NCBI GenBank assembly: GCA_016790285.1
Contig: JAEUPJ010000058.1
Coordinates: forward strand, 1 to 64,000
From: Roseateles sp.
Lineage (GTDB): Bacteria; Pseudomonadota; Gammaproteobacteria; Burkholderiales; Burkholderiaceae_C
Length of the DNA stretch: 64,000 nucleotides
Reading direction: 5' to 3'
Positions within the stretch are counted from its first letter, which is position 1. The number at the start of each line of letters is the position of its first letter. The translations under genes were made by a program, and so were the position numbers. Of the stretch, positions 52,124 to 60,117 are shown in pieces. Under the pieces are notes generated by a model. That model did not search any database and was not told the DNA's origin. It saw only the letters and a list, made by a program, of their open reading frames with translations.

Positions 52124-52540
52124 ATGCCCTTGACGCTCATCGTCACCGAAGGACTGATCCCCCCGAGCCGCTACGCAAACACCGTCGCGCGACTGTCCGA
52201 GTTGTTTCTCCGCCTGCACGGTCTGTCCGGGAATCGCGCGCTGACGCCCAACGTGGTCGGCCACGTCCAGGCAGTGCCGGCCGGCAGCAGCTTCTGCGGC
52301 CTGGAACCTCGGCCCATCGCAGTCGTCGAGTGGCTCACGCCCTCCTTCGCGTTCACGTCACGGGACGTCCAGCGGGCGTACGTCAAAGAGGCGACTGACA
52401 TCGTCGAAGAGGCTTGCGAGGGCCGTCAGCCTCGCGAGCACATCTGGGTCAACGTGAAGCACGCCGTCGATGGCAGCTGGGGCATTGCCGGCGAGGCGCT
52501 GACCAACGCGGATCTGTTGGAAGCCCTGGCAAAGGGCTGA
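52124..52540 (+). CDS. tautomerase-superfamily protein
   Basis: A 138-residue protein beginning Met-Pro (MPLTLIVTEGLIPPS), leaving Pro1 as catalytic base after Met removal, as in 4-oxalocrotonate tautomerase relatives and cis-3-chloroacrylic-acid-dehalogenase-like enzymes. The conserved second-half REHIWVNVKHAVDGSWGIAG fits this group. The ATG at 52124 is required to place Pro1. Divergent from, and probably repressed by, the TetR gene. Confidence 0.83.
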   Translation: MPLTLIVTEGLIPPSRYANTVARLSELFLRLHGLSGNRALTPNVVGHVQAVPAGSSFCGLEPRPIAVVEWLTPSFAFTSRDVQRAYVKEATDIVEEACEGRQPREHIWVNVKHAVDGSWGIAGEALTNADLLEALAKG

Positions 52541-52614
52541 TGTAGCCCGTTGGGCTTGTCACGATGCCGGCGAGCAAGCTCGCTGGCTTCCACATCTTGA
52601 GAGGAACTACCGCC

Positions 52615-52677
52615 ATGCCGTTCGTCCACATCTTTCGTGGCCAGGACTTCAACTGTCTCGCCCAACTCGCAGCATGA
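52615..52677 (+). pseudogene. possible tautomerase N-terminal remnant
   Basis: A 20-residue frame starting MPFVHIFRGQDF, like the first strand of a 4-oxalocrotonate tautomerase, with GAGAGGAA upstream. It ends at a TGA that overlaps the glyoxalase start (ATGA). The rest of the gene is absent, so it is either decayed or a leader peptide. Confidence 0.4.
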
Positions 52678-53081
52678 GTGAGCTCCCTTTGCAGGGTGTG
52701 CGCCTGCTGCACACCATGTTGCGCGTCCGGAGGCTGGATGCTGCCCTGGACTTCTACGTCGCAAAGCTTGGAATGAGGCTGCTGCGACGTCAGGATTTTC
52801 CGGAGGGGCGTTTCACGTTGGCATTCGTCGGCTATGCGGACGAAAGCGAGACCACCGTCTTGGAGCTGACCGAGAACTGGGACGTCCAGTCTTACGAACT
52901 GGGTAGCGCCTACGGGCACATCGCCATTGGCGTGGCAGACATTGCTCGGGCCACGCATCTTCTGAGGAAAGCCGGCGTAGTCGTTACGCGGGAGCCCGGC
53001 CCGTTGAGAGGCAGTCCGAGCGAGCTCATTGCATTTGTGGAGGACCCTGACGGGTATCGGATCGAGCTTATCCAGCGTTGA
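52674..53081 (+). CDS. gloA: lactoylglutathione lyase (glyoxalase I)
   Basis: A 135-residue glyoxalase I. The metal ligands are in place: His in LLHTMLRV, Glu in TVLELTENW, His in YGHIAIGV and Glu in GYRIELIQ. It isomerises the hemithioacetal of methylglyoxal and glutathione. Length matches the family. The start overlaps the possible tautomerase remnant by four bases. Confidence 0.94.
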   Translation: MSELPLQGVRLLHTMLRVRRLDAALDFYVAKLGMRLLRRQDFPEGRFTLAFVGYADESETTVLELTENWDVQSYELGSAYGHIAIGVADIARATHLLRKAGVVVTREPGPLRGSPSELIAFVEDPDGYRIELIQR

Positions 53082-53089
53082 TGGCGCGG

Positions 53090-53368
53090 TCAGTTGACCC
53101 TGAAGGCCACGATCAACGCTGCCAGCGCAAGCGCAGCCAGGCAAGCCCACCCAGAAAACAGCAGCCGCCAGGTCCACCGTCGCGGGATGAATCCCACCCC
53201 GCGCACGAACCCAGCGCTCATCGCCCAGAACAGCAGCAGGGCCAGACCATGGTCCGTCCGGCCATCGGCGCGTGCAAACGCGAGGGGATAGGCCGTGCTG
53301 GCCAGCATCACCACAAGCCCCGCCGTGAGGCTGGGCCAATGCAGACTCGTTGGCGCCGGGGCGTTCAT
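53090..53368 (-). CDS. YbgE-like protein of the cyd operon
   Basis: A 92-residue membrane protein with two or three hydrophobic segments (LTAGLVVMLASTAYPLAFA and ACLAALALAALIVAF) and a conserved LLFWAMSAGFVRGVGFIPR, as in cyd-operon YbgE proteins. The start overlaps the cydX stop (ATGA). Accessory role in cytochrome bd biogenesis is inferred from position. Confidence 0.78.
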   Translation of the reverse strand: MNAPAPTSLHWPSLTAGLVVMLASTAYPLAFARADGRTDHGLALLLFWAMSAGFVRGVGFIPRRWTWRLLFSGWACLAALALAALIVAFRVN

Positions 53369-53487
53369 GCCGCGTCATCCGCGCAATGCGAGGCGCGGCG
53401 TTCCTCGGCCAATTCGCCCCACATCGCATTCATCACGGCCAGCAGCACGGCGAAGCCGACACCGAGGATCCAGGCGAAGTACCACAT
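53365..53487 (-). CDS. cydX: cytochrome bd small subunit CydX
   Basis: A 40-residue single-pass membrane protein starting MWYFAWILGVGFAV, the CydX signature, with NAMWGEL following as in E. coli CydX NAMWLE. It stabilises the heme b595/d site of the oxidase. It lies 11 bases after cydB and overlaps the next gene. Confidence 0.93.
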   Translation of the reverse strand: MWYFAWILGVGFAVLLAVMNAMWGELAEERRASHCADDAA

Positions 53488-53498
53488 GGCAGTTCCTT

Positions 53499-54641
53499 TC
53501 AGTAGGCGCTGTGTTCGTTGGCGCGGATGTGCTCGACGGTGACCTTGCCGCGCATCACGCGGTAGGCCCAGCTCGTGTAGAGCACGATCAGAGGCATGAA
53601 GATGACGGTGGCGCCGAGCATCAGCGCAAGCGTCATCGGGCTGGAGACGCTGTCCCAGACGGTCAGGCTGGCGCTGGGCATGCTGGACGAAGGCATGATG
53701 AACGGGAACATTGCAGCGCCCGCCGTGCCGATGATGCCGAGCATCGCCAGGGCCGATGCGACGAAGGCTGACAAGGTGCGACGAGCGCTGACCAGCGCGG
53801 CTGCGGCGGCCGAGCCCAGAACGCCGAGCAGCGGCAAGGCCCACAGTGCAGGCTGCTGCTGGTAGTTGGTCCACCAGCCGTCAGCGCTGCGCACGACCAC
53901 CTTGGCCAGCGGGTCGGGCAGGCCGTTCGGGTCCGGCGCCTGGGCCATGGCGAAGCCCTCGATGCCACCGAATCTCAGCCACAGACCGGCGGCTACGAAA
54001 GCCAGGACCGTGACCAGCGCTGCACCGCGCGCGGCCGCGATGGCGCGTGACTGGATGACGCCTTCCGTGCGGTGCGCGAGGTAGGTGCCGCCATGCATCG
54101 TGATCATCGCGCTGCTGACCACGCCCGCCAGCAGCGCGAACGGGTTGAGCAGTTGCCAGAAGCTGCCGGTGTAGGTGCTGACGAGGTAGTCGTCGAACTG
54201 GAAAGGGACGCCCTGCAGCAGGTTGCCAAAGGCGACGCCGAAGATCAGCGGGGGCACGGCGCCGCCCACGAACAGGCCCCAGTCCCAGGTGCTGCGCCAG
54301 CGGGCATCGTGGATCTTGCTGCGGTAGTCGAAACCGACAGGTCGGAAGAACAGCGCCCACAACACGGCGAGCAATGCCCAGTAGAAGCCACTGAAGGCCG
54401 TGGCGTAGACCAGAGGCCAGGCCGCGAAGATGGCGCCGCCGGCCGTGATGAACCAGACTTGGTTGCCGTCCCAGTGCGGGCCGACCGTGTTGATGACGAC
54501 GCGGCGTTCCTCGTCGTTGCGGCCGGCGAAGGGCAGCAAGGTGCCTACGCCCATGTCATGGCCGTCCATGACGGCGAAGCCGACGAGCAGCACGCCGACG
54601 AGAACCCACCAGATGATCTTGAGGGTGGCGTAGTCGAGCAT
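53499..54641 (-). CDS. cydB: cytochrome bd ubiquinol oxidase subunit II
   Basis: A 380-residue membrane protein of the CydB family. It begins MLDYATLKIIWWVLVGVLL and contains FAVMDGHDMGVGTLLPF, NTVGPHWDGNQVW and ATAFSGFYWALL, all canonical. It forms the heterodimer with CydA that reduces oxygen with quinol electrons. Ten bases downstream of cydA. Confidence 0.96.
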   Translation of the reverse strand: MLDYATLKIIWWVLVGVLLVGFAVMDGHDMGVGTLLPFAGRNDEERRVVINTVGPHWDGNQVWFITAGGAIFAAWPLVYATAFSGFYWALLAVLWALFFRPVGFDYRSKIHDARWRSTWDWGLFVGGAVPPLIFGVAFGNLLQGVPFQFDDYLVSTYTGSFWQLLNPFALLAGVVSSAMITMHGGTYLAHRTEGVIQSRAIAAARGAALVTVLAFVAAGLWLRFGGIEGFAMAQAPDPNGLPDPLAKVVVRSADGWWTNYQQQPALWALPLLGVLGSAAAAALVSARRTLSAFVASALAMLGIIGTAGAAMFPFIMPSSSMPSASLTVWDSVSSPMTLALMLGATVIFMPLIVLYTSWAYRVMRGKVTVEHIRANEHSAY

Positions 54642-54651
54642 TCTTCTCTCC

Positions 54652-56208
54652 TCAGGCGTGAGCCGGTTCGAACTGGTAGCGGCCAGTACCCAGGCTGCCC
54701 GGGCCCTGTCGGGCGAACTTCACCATCAGGTAGACCTCCACGATCAGCAACACCGTGTAGAAGCCCACGAAACCGGCGAGTGAGCCGTACAGGCTCTCGG
54801 CGCTGAGCGTCGACACGCTGAGGTGGGTGGGCAGCACGCCGTAGATCGTCCACGGCTGGCGGCCGTATTCCGCGACCACCCAGCCCAGCTCGCAGGCGAT
54901 CCACGGCGTGGGCAGCATCCACAGCGCCCACTTCAAGAGCCAGGGCTTGTGGGCACAGGCGCCGCGCAGCGTTGTCCAGAACGACAGGGCGAACAAGGCC
55001 AGCATCAGCATGCCCAGCCCCACCATGAGGCGAAAGCTCCAGAACATCGGCGCCACGCGCGGTACGGTGTCGTTCACGGCACGTTCGATGACGTCCGGTG
55101 TGGCCTGGCGCACATCGGCGACGTACTTCTTCAAGAGCAGGCCGAACCCGAGGTCGGCCTTGTGGCGCTCGAACGCTTCCAGCGCTGCCGCGTCGTCCCG
55201 GTGCTTGCGCAGGGTTTCGAGAGCGATGACGGCCTGGATGCCGCGCTGGACTCGCTCGCGGTTCTTGGCCTTGATGTCGCGGATGCCAGGGATCTCCTTG
55301 CTCAGGCTGCGCGTGCCGATGATGCCCATGACGTAGGGGATCTCAACGGCCCAGTCGTTCTTCTGCTCGACCTCGTTGATGCCCGCGATCATGTTGAAGC
55401 TGGCCGGTGCGGGCTCGGTCTCCCACATGGCTTCGATAGCGGCCATCTTGGTCTGCTGGGCCTCGCCGACCGTGTAGCCGGACTCGTCACCCAGCACGAT
55501 CACGCTGAGCACGCTGGCCAGGCCGAAGGCGGACGCTACGCGGAAGCTGCGTTTGGCGAACTCCACGTCGCGACCCTTGAGCAGGTACCAGCTGCTGATG
55601 GACAGCACGAACATCGCACCCGTGACATAGCCGGCCGACACCGTGTGCACGAACTTCGCCTGGGCGTCGGGGTTGAAGACAACGGCCCAAAAGTCGGTCA
55701 TCTCCATGCGCATGGTCTGGTAGCTGAACTCGGCGCCCACCGGGTTCTGCATCCAGCCATTGGCGATCAGGATCCAGAGCGCCGACAGGTTCGTGCCGAT
55801 CGCCATCAAGGTGGTCACGAGGAGGTGTTGTGGGCGCGACAGGCGGTCCCAGCCGAAGAAGAACAGGCCGATGAAGGTCGACTCCAGGAAGAAGGCCATC
55901 AGGCCCTCGATGGCCAGCGGCGCCCCGAAAATGTCGCCCACGTAGTGCGAGTAGTAGGCCCAGTTCGTGCCGAACTGGAACTCCAGCGTGATGCCCGTGG
56001 TGACGCCCAGCGCGAAGTTGATGCCGAAGAGCTTGCCCCAGAAGCGGGTCATGTCCTTCCACACCGTCTTGCCCGTCATCACGTAGACGGTCTCCATGAT
56101 GACCAGCAGCCACACCATGCCGAGCGTCAGCGGCACGAAGAGGAAGTGGTACATCGCCGTGGCTGCGAACTGCAGCCGGGACAGGTCGACGACATGTTCC
56201 GAGATCAC
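54652..56208 (-). CDS. cydA: cytochrome bd ubiquinol oxidase subunit I
   Basis: A 518-residue CydA of the long-Q-loop (E. coli bd-I) type. It contains [19 protein letters not shown] (His ligand), [14 protein letters not shown] (conserved Glu), [14 protein letters not shown]-equivalent MEMTDFWAV, and [15 protein letters not shown] (axial Met region). The long loop [15 protein letters not shown] to GLLLKKYV matches E. coli. The start is GTG at 56208, preceded by AAGGAG and overlapping the cydP stop (GTGA). Confidence 0.97.
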   Translation of the reverse strand: MISEHVVDLSRLQFAATAMYHFLFVPLTLGMVWLLVIMETVYVMTGKTVWKDMTRFWGKLFGINFALGVTTGITLEFQFGTNWAYYSHYVGDIFGAPLAIEGLMAFFLESTFIGLFFFGWDRLSRPQHLLVTTLMAIGTNLSALWILIANGWMQNPVGAEFSYQTMRMEMTDFWAVVFNPDAQAKFVHTVSAGYVTGAMFVLSISSWYLLKGRDVEFAKRSFRVASAFGLASVLSVIVLGDESGYTVGEAQQTKMAAIEAMWETEPAPASFNMIAGINEVEQKNDWAVEIPYVMGIIGTRSLSKEIPGIRDIKAKNRERVQRGIQAVIALETLRKHRDDAAALEAFERHKADLGFGLLLKKYVADVRQATPDVIERAVNDTVPRVAPMFWSFRLMVGLGMLMLALFALSFWTTLRGACAHKPWLLKWALWMLPTPWIACELGWVVAEYGRQPWTIYGVLPTHLSVSTLSAESLYGSLAGFVGFYTVLLIVEVYLMVKFARQGPGSLGTGRYQFEPAHA

Positions 56209-56381
56209 CGGGATTCTCCTTGGTCGGGGGCAGGCGCTGCGAGGTGCTGGGCGGCCGTGGCGGCGTCGGTGCGGACATGCTGGTCGCGCACGAACATCCA
56301 CCAGAGCCCGCCGAGCGCCAGCAGCTTGATGACGACCACCCAGGCCAGGTGGCGGACGAGGCGGTGTTCATCGCGGGGCAT
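56205..56381 (-). CDS. cydP: cytochrome oxidase putative small subunit CydP
   Basis: A 58-residue single-pass protein starting [25 protein letters not shown], the CydP pattern seen ahead of cydAB in betaproteobacteria. It may stabilise the oxidase or aid heme loading. The ATG at 56381 is preferred; upstream in-frame starts exist at 56396. It is first in the cyd operon. Confidence 0.87.
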   Translation of the reverse strand: MPRDEHRLVRHLAWVVVIKLLALGGLWWMFVRDQHVRTDAATAAQHLAAPAPDQGESR

Positions 56382-56392
56382 GCCCCTTCTTC

Positions 56393-56407
56393 CCAAGAAC
56401 CGTGCCA
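56393..56407 (-). promoter_or_regulatory. sigma-54-like element upstream of cydP
   Basis: On the minus strand TGGCACGGTTCTTGG matches the -24 box exactly (TGGCACG) and the -12 box except for its last base. Predicted transcription would start at about the cydP ATG, giving a leaderless message, so function needs proof. Confidence 0.42.
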
Positions 56408-56479
56408 GGAAATGAGCGTCGTGCCGGTGCGCGCTAAGTCGCTGTCCCGGCTGACGATTCCATCTGTCGATGCAGGGCC

Positions 56480-56551
56480 GCCAACGTCTGGCGAGGTGGC
56501 AGTCCGGGCTGCCATGTGCCAGATGGCATCACGTGGTGGCAGATGGCATGC
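56480..56551. repeat. inverted and direct TGGCAG/CTGCC repeats between cydP and trxC
   Basis: The region carries GGCAG-N6-CTGCC, TGCCA-GA-TGGCA and two GTGGCAGATGGCAT-like copies, and shares GGGCTGCCATG with the ccoG upstream region. TGGCAGATGGCATGC at 56537-56551 also has GG/GC spacing of a -24/-12 element toward trxC. Confidence 0.55.
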
Positions 56552-56612
56552 ATCCTCTTGAAGCCGGGGTCTGCTGCCCGATATGCGCTAGGAATCCCTG
56601 TTGGAGCCTTCC

Positions 56613-57038
56613 ATGCTGCTCGCCTGCCCCCACTGCGGCACCCGCAACCGCGTACCCGATGAACGTCTCGCCGACGACCCCACCTGCGGGCGTTGCGGCC
56701 AACCGGTTGCGCCGCGACAGCCCGTGGCCCTGGGCGATGCCGACCTCGGTGCCTACCTGCAGGGCACGGAGGCCCCGGTGCTGGTGGATTTCTGGGCAGC
56801 ATGGTGCGGCCCCTGTCGCTCGTATGCACCGCACTTTGCCCAACTGGCCCAGGCGCGGCCTGACCTGCGCTTGGTGAAGGTGGACAGCGACGCCGCGCCC
56901 CACAGCAGCGCCGCCATGCAGATCCGCAGCATCCCGACCACGCTGCTCTTCCTGGGTGGGCGGGAGGTGGCGCGGCAGAGCGGCGCCATGTCGGCGGCGC
57001 AACTCGGCGCCTGGGTGGACGGCGTGCTCAGACGCTGA
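56613..57038 (+). CDS. trxC: thioredoxin 2 (TrxC)
   Basis: A 141-residue thioredoxin with an N-terminal zinc-binding region (CPHC at 5-8 and CGRC at 29-32 approximately) and a thioredoxin domain with active site WCGPC and cis-Pro in SIPTT. It reduces cytosolic disulfides and is usually induced by oxidative stress. The ATG at 56613 follows GGAG. Divergent from the cyd operon. Confidence 0.94.
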   Translation: MLLACPHCGTRNRVPDERLADDPTCGRCGQPVAPRQPVALGDADLGAYLQGTEAPVLVDFWAAWCGPCRSYAPHFAQLAQARPDLRLVKVDSDAAPHSSAAMQIRSIPTTLLFLGGREVARQSGAMSAAQLGAWVDGVLRR

Positions 57039-57044
57039 ACGGCG

Positions 57045-57560
57045 CTAGAGGAAGCGCGCCAGCGCTTCGACGTCTTCGGGGAAGAGCTGGCCGGTCTCGG
57101 CCGCGGCTACTCGGCCATCACGCCCGCGCACAACCGTGACAGGCAGGCCTTGCGGCTTCGGCAGGAGCGCCTCGACGGCCGGCGTGACCCAGCCGCTCGG
57201 GAAGTCATAGCCCCGGCGGGAACGGTAGGCCTTGGCAGCGGCCAGATCCTGGTCGATGGACAGGCCCAGGACCTGCAAACCTCGAGCTCGCTGGGCTTGC
57301 CAGAGTTTCTGGATGTGTGGCGTGACCTGGGCACAGAACGGGCACCAGCTGGCCCACCAGTACACGACCACCACCTGACCCTGGGCCGTGGCGGACTTGA
57401 ACTCACCGCCTTCCAGCAAGGGCACATCGGGCAGGCGCAGGGTGGCACCCAGCGGTGGGACATTCTTCAAGGACTCGCTGGCACGGACCGACGGCAGCGC
57501 CACACTCGCCAGACATGCCGCCAGCCTGCTGGTCCACTGGCGCCGGCCCAGCACGGACAT
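57045..57560 (-). CDS. periplasmic thioredoxin-like protein, SoxS-like
   Basis: A 171-residue TlpA/SoxS-type protein with an N-terminal signal (RLAACLASVALPSVRA), active site WCPFC and conserved YWWASW before it. The context (downstream of an ArsR-type SoxR and in a sox neighbourhood) supports a SoxS role: keeping a Sox carrier protein reduced in the periplasm. The ATG at 57560 is chosen; the reading frame upstream overlaps SoxR. Confidence 0.85.
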   Translation of the reverse strand: MSVLGRRQWTSRLAACLASVALPSVRASESLKNVPPLGATLRLPDVPLLEGGEFKSATAQGQVVVVYWWASWCPFCAQVTPHIQKLWQAQRARGLQVLGLSIDQDLAAAKAYRSRRGYDFPSGWVTPAVEALLPKPQGLPVTVVRGRDGRVAAAETGQLFPEDVEALARFL

Positions 57561-57568
57561 GGCCTTTG

Positions 57569-57946
57569 TCAGCGCAGGCCGCCGACCAACAGCCGTTCTT
57601 CGCTGGGCACGGGCTCTTCCCCGTCCAGCTCCACCGCAAGCTGTGTGCACACCGCACGGCACAGCATGGCGACCTTCTCGCTCTGCAGACGGTAGTAGAT
57701 CTGCGTGCCTTCCCGCCGTTTGCCCAGGATGCCTGCCCGGTAGAGCGTGGACAGGTGTTGAGACATGTTTGGCTGGGTGGTCGGGATCTGCGCCAGCAGC
57801 TCCGACACGTTGCGCTCGCCGTTGCACACCGCGCTGATGATCTTCAGGCGGATCGGCGTGGCCAGCACACCGAAGAGTTCAGCAGCAGACTCGAAGACGC
57901 GGTCTTCCTCGGGGGCGTCAGTCATCGCGACAGTCAGGGCAGGCAT
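57569..57946 (-). CDS. soxR: ArsR-family sulfur-oxidation regulator SoxR
   Basis: A 125-residue ArsR-type repressor with C-N-GER-NVSEL (Cys41), TTQPNMSQHLSTLYRAGIL (recognition helix) and EKVAMLCRAVC (Cys96, Cys100). These Cys fit the persulfide/sulfite-sensing SoxR of sox clusters, which is unrelated to the redox MerR-type SoxR. It is followed by SoxS nine bases downstream and is divergent from a YeeE transporter gene. Confidence 0.87.
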   Translation of the reverse strand: MPALTVAMTDAPEEDRVFESAAELFGVLATPIRLKIISAVCNGERNVSELLAQIPTTQPNMSQHLSTLYRAGILGKRREGTQIYYRLQSEKVAMLCRAVCTQLAVELDGEEPVPSEERLLVGGLR

Positions 57947-58038
57947 CTCGGGAAAATCACTGTATCAGCAAGCGCCGATGTGCGCCTCCCTTGAACCGAG
58001 AATGCAGAGGCATCCCAACTTGCAGAACGCTGACCGCC

Positions 58039-59151
58039 ATGGACGAATCGAGCTTGCCCGCCCTCACACGCCAGGTGCTTGCGGCGGCCTTCGGCCTGGC
58101 TGTGATCTTCGGAGCGCTGTGCCAGCGCACGCGCTTTTGCACGATGGGCGCCATCTCCGATGTCTACACGATGGGCGACTGGCGGCGGGCGCGTCTCTGG
58201 ATGGCGGCGAGTGGCGCGGCCATGCTGGGCTTCCAGGCGCTCGCGGCCAGCGGTTCCATCGACCCTGCCGCCAGCATCTACACCGGAACCCGGCTGCTGT
58301 GGCTGTCGGCGCTGTTCGGCGGCGCCTTGTTCGGGTTCGGCATGGTGCTCGGTTCCGGCTGCATCAGCCGGAACCTGGTTCGGCTGGGCGGCGGAAACCT
58401 GAAATCCCTCGTGGTGTTGCTGGTCGCTGCAATCGCTGCTGGAGCGACGCTGCGGGGCATCACCGCGGTGCCCCGCGTGGGCACGTTGGAGAAGGTCTTC
58501 GTCGAGCTGCCGTCCGGGCAGGCGCTGCCGACGCTGGCGTCACACCTGGTGGGGGGGAGTGCCGTCACCTGGGCCTGGGGCATCGCCGCCCTGCTGGGCC
58601 TTGCGTTGCTGGTGGTCGCGTCTCGCGGGCGGGACGAGCGTGCCTGGCCGGTGCTCGCCATCGGCGCGGGAGTGGCAGCGGTCATCACGGCGCTGTGGTG
58701 GGTGTCCGGCCACCTGGGTTTTCTGCCGGAGGACCCTCGAACACTTGAGCCCGTGTACCTCGCCACCAACTCCCGCCGCATGGAATCCCTCAGCACCATT
58801 GCGCCGGTGGCCTACGCCGTGGACTGGCTGCTGATGTTCAGTGACCAGAGCAAGACGTTGACACTGGGCATCGCCACGGTCGGGGGCATCGTGGTCGGTG
58901 CGGGGCTGATGGCCTGGAGGGAGCGCAGCTTCCGCTGGGAGGGGTTTGCCGGCGTCGGCGACCTGGGCCTGCACCTGGTGGGCGCTGTCTGCATGGGCGT
59001 CGGCGGCATCGTCGCGATGGGCTGCACGGTCGGGCAGGGCATCACCGGCGTGTCAACGCTCTCGCTGGGCAGTTTCCTGGCCCTGGCCGCGATGGTGGCC
59101 GGCGCCTGGGTCGGGCTGCGCTATCAGGAGTGGCGCCTGGATCGCGCCTGA
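58039..59151 (+). CDS. YeeE/YedE-family sulfur-compound transporter
   Basis: A 370-residue membrane protein with about nine helices. The Cys-containing family motifs are present: CQRTRFCTMGA, GSGCISRNLVRLGGG and MGCTVGQGITG. YeeE (TsuA) imports thiosulfate through these Cys; the sox-linked form is often called SoxT. The ATG at 58039 (MDESSL) fits the family; its 3' end overlaps the convergent thioredoxin gene by 28 bases. Confidence 0.9.
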   Translation: MDESSLPALTRQVLAAAFGLAVIFGALCQRTRFCTMGAISDVYTMGDWRRARLWMAASGAAMLGFQALAASGSIDPAASIYTGTRLLWLSALFGGALFGFGMVLGSGCISRNLVRLGGGNLKSLVVLLVAAIAAGATLRGITAVPRVGTLEKVFVELPSGQALPTLASHLVGGSAVTWAWGIAALLGLALLVVASRGRDERAWPVLAIGAGVAAVITALWWVSGHLGFLPEDPRTLEPVYLATNSRRMESLSTIAPVAYAVDWLLMFSDQSKTLTLGIATVGGIVVGAGLMAWRERSFRWEGFAGVGDLGLHLVGAVCMGVGGIVAMGCTVGQGITGVSTLSLGSFLALAAMVAGAWVGLRYQEWRLDRA

Positions 59152-59693
59152 AGCTTCAACAGATCGCGCAGGTCGTCGTCGCTCATCTCGCCCGGGATGC
59201 AGCGTGGCTGCGCAGGCGCCTCCCCGAGCCAGCAGGTCATGGGGATCACACGACGGGGTGTCAGCTGAGGCCGCACCGCGCAAGGGCCGCTGCCGTCGGC
59301 GATCACGGGGAATGAATAGCCGCGGCGATGAACGGCTCGCGTCACTGCATCTGGCGGGCTGTCCACGGCGATGCCGATCACCGCGGCGTCAGGCACCTCT
59401 CGCAGCAGGGCCTCAAGCTTGGCGTTGTGGCGCTGGCAGAACGCGCAGGCCGGCGACCAGAGCACGGCCAGCACGGGCGTGTGGCGCCAGGCGGCCCAGT
59501 CCAGCGGCCGCCCTTGGACGTCGCTCTTTGGCAGGCCAGCCGGGCATGCGGCCCACAGCGCCTCGGCGGCTGGATCAGCCTGGACCAAGCTGCTGAACCC
59601 CAGCATGCCTGCGAGTAGCCAGCGGCCGACCGGGACCTTCAGCACCTGGGATGTGAGCAGGCGCACAAGTCGAGGGTCCTGGCGTGGCGGCAC
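59124..59693 (-). CDS. thioredoxin-fold periplasmic protein
   Basis: A 189-residue TlpA/peroxiredoxin-like protein. A hydrophobic N-terminus (WLLAGMLGFSSLVQA) is followed by a thioredoxin fold with LWSPACAFCQRHN, i.e. a CAFC redox site. Two extra Cys pairs (ACPAG, PCAVRP and CWLG, RCIPG) could form structural disulfides. It probably serves thiol chemistry of the Sox system. Last in a minus-strand series with the metal-binding protein. Confidence 0.82.
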   Translation of the reverse strand: MPPRQDPRLVRLLTSQVLKVPVGRWLLAGMLGFSSLVQADPAAEALWAACPAGLPKSDVQGRPLDWAAWRHTPVLAVLWSPACAFCQRHNAKLEALLREVPDAAVIGIAVDSPPDAVTRAVHRRGYSFPVIADGSGPCAVRPQLTPRRVIPMTCWLGEAPAQPRCIPGEMSDDDLRDLLKLQARSRRHS

Positions 59694-59723
59694 GTGGCGA
59701 GAGCGCGAGAAACGGCGCTGACG

Positions 59724-59984
59724 TCAGCAGCAGGAACCGCAGCACGACGAGCGCCGCGGCGCCGCGACGGCAACGGCGGGCGCCTCCATCTTGACCGGCT
59801 GGTAGCCGGCGTCAGTGATCGCGGCGGCCAGCGCATCGGCATGCACTCGCGCACCGTCGATTCGCACGAAATGCTGTGCGAGATCGACCTCGATGCGGGC
59901 ATCGGCATCGACCGCTTGAACCGCCTTCGTGATGGCGCTGACGCAATGGCCACATGTCATGTCGGCAACTTGGAACGTATGCAT
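59724..59984 (-). CDS. heavy-metal-associated domain protein (CopZ-like) with Cys-rich tail
   Basis: An 86-residue protein. The HMA domain (1-66) has DMTCGHC, the copper(I)-type site, and the usual ferredoxin-like beta-alpha-beta pattern. The tail ends RRSSCCGSCC, five extra Cys not normal for CopZ. It may move copper or another thiophilic ion for neighbouring enzymes; copper is used by some oxidases and by Sox-linked proteins. Confidence 0.87.
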   Translation of the reverse strand: MHTFQVADMTCGHCVSAITKAVQAVDADARIEVDLAQHFVRIDGARVHADALAAAITDAGYQPVKMEAPAVAVAAPRRSSCCGSCC

Positions 59985-60117
59985 GAGGAACTCCTGGTTG
60001 AACAGTGCGTTCAGTCTGAACCTTGCCCCCGTGGGAAGGTCAAGCGTCGTTCCAGCAAGGTTTGATGCAGGCCAAGCCATGGCCGCATCAAGCCCTGCGT
60101 GATCGGGCACCTCCCCC

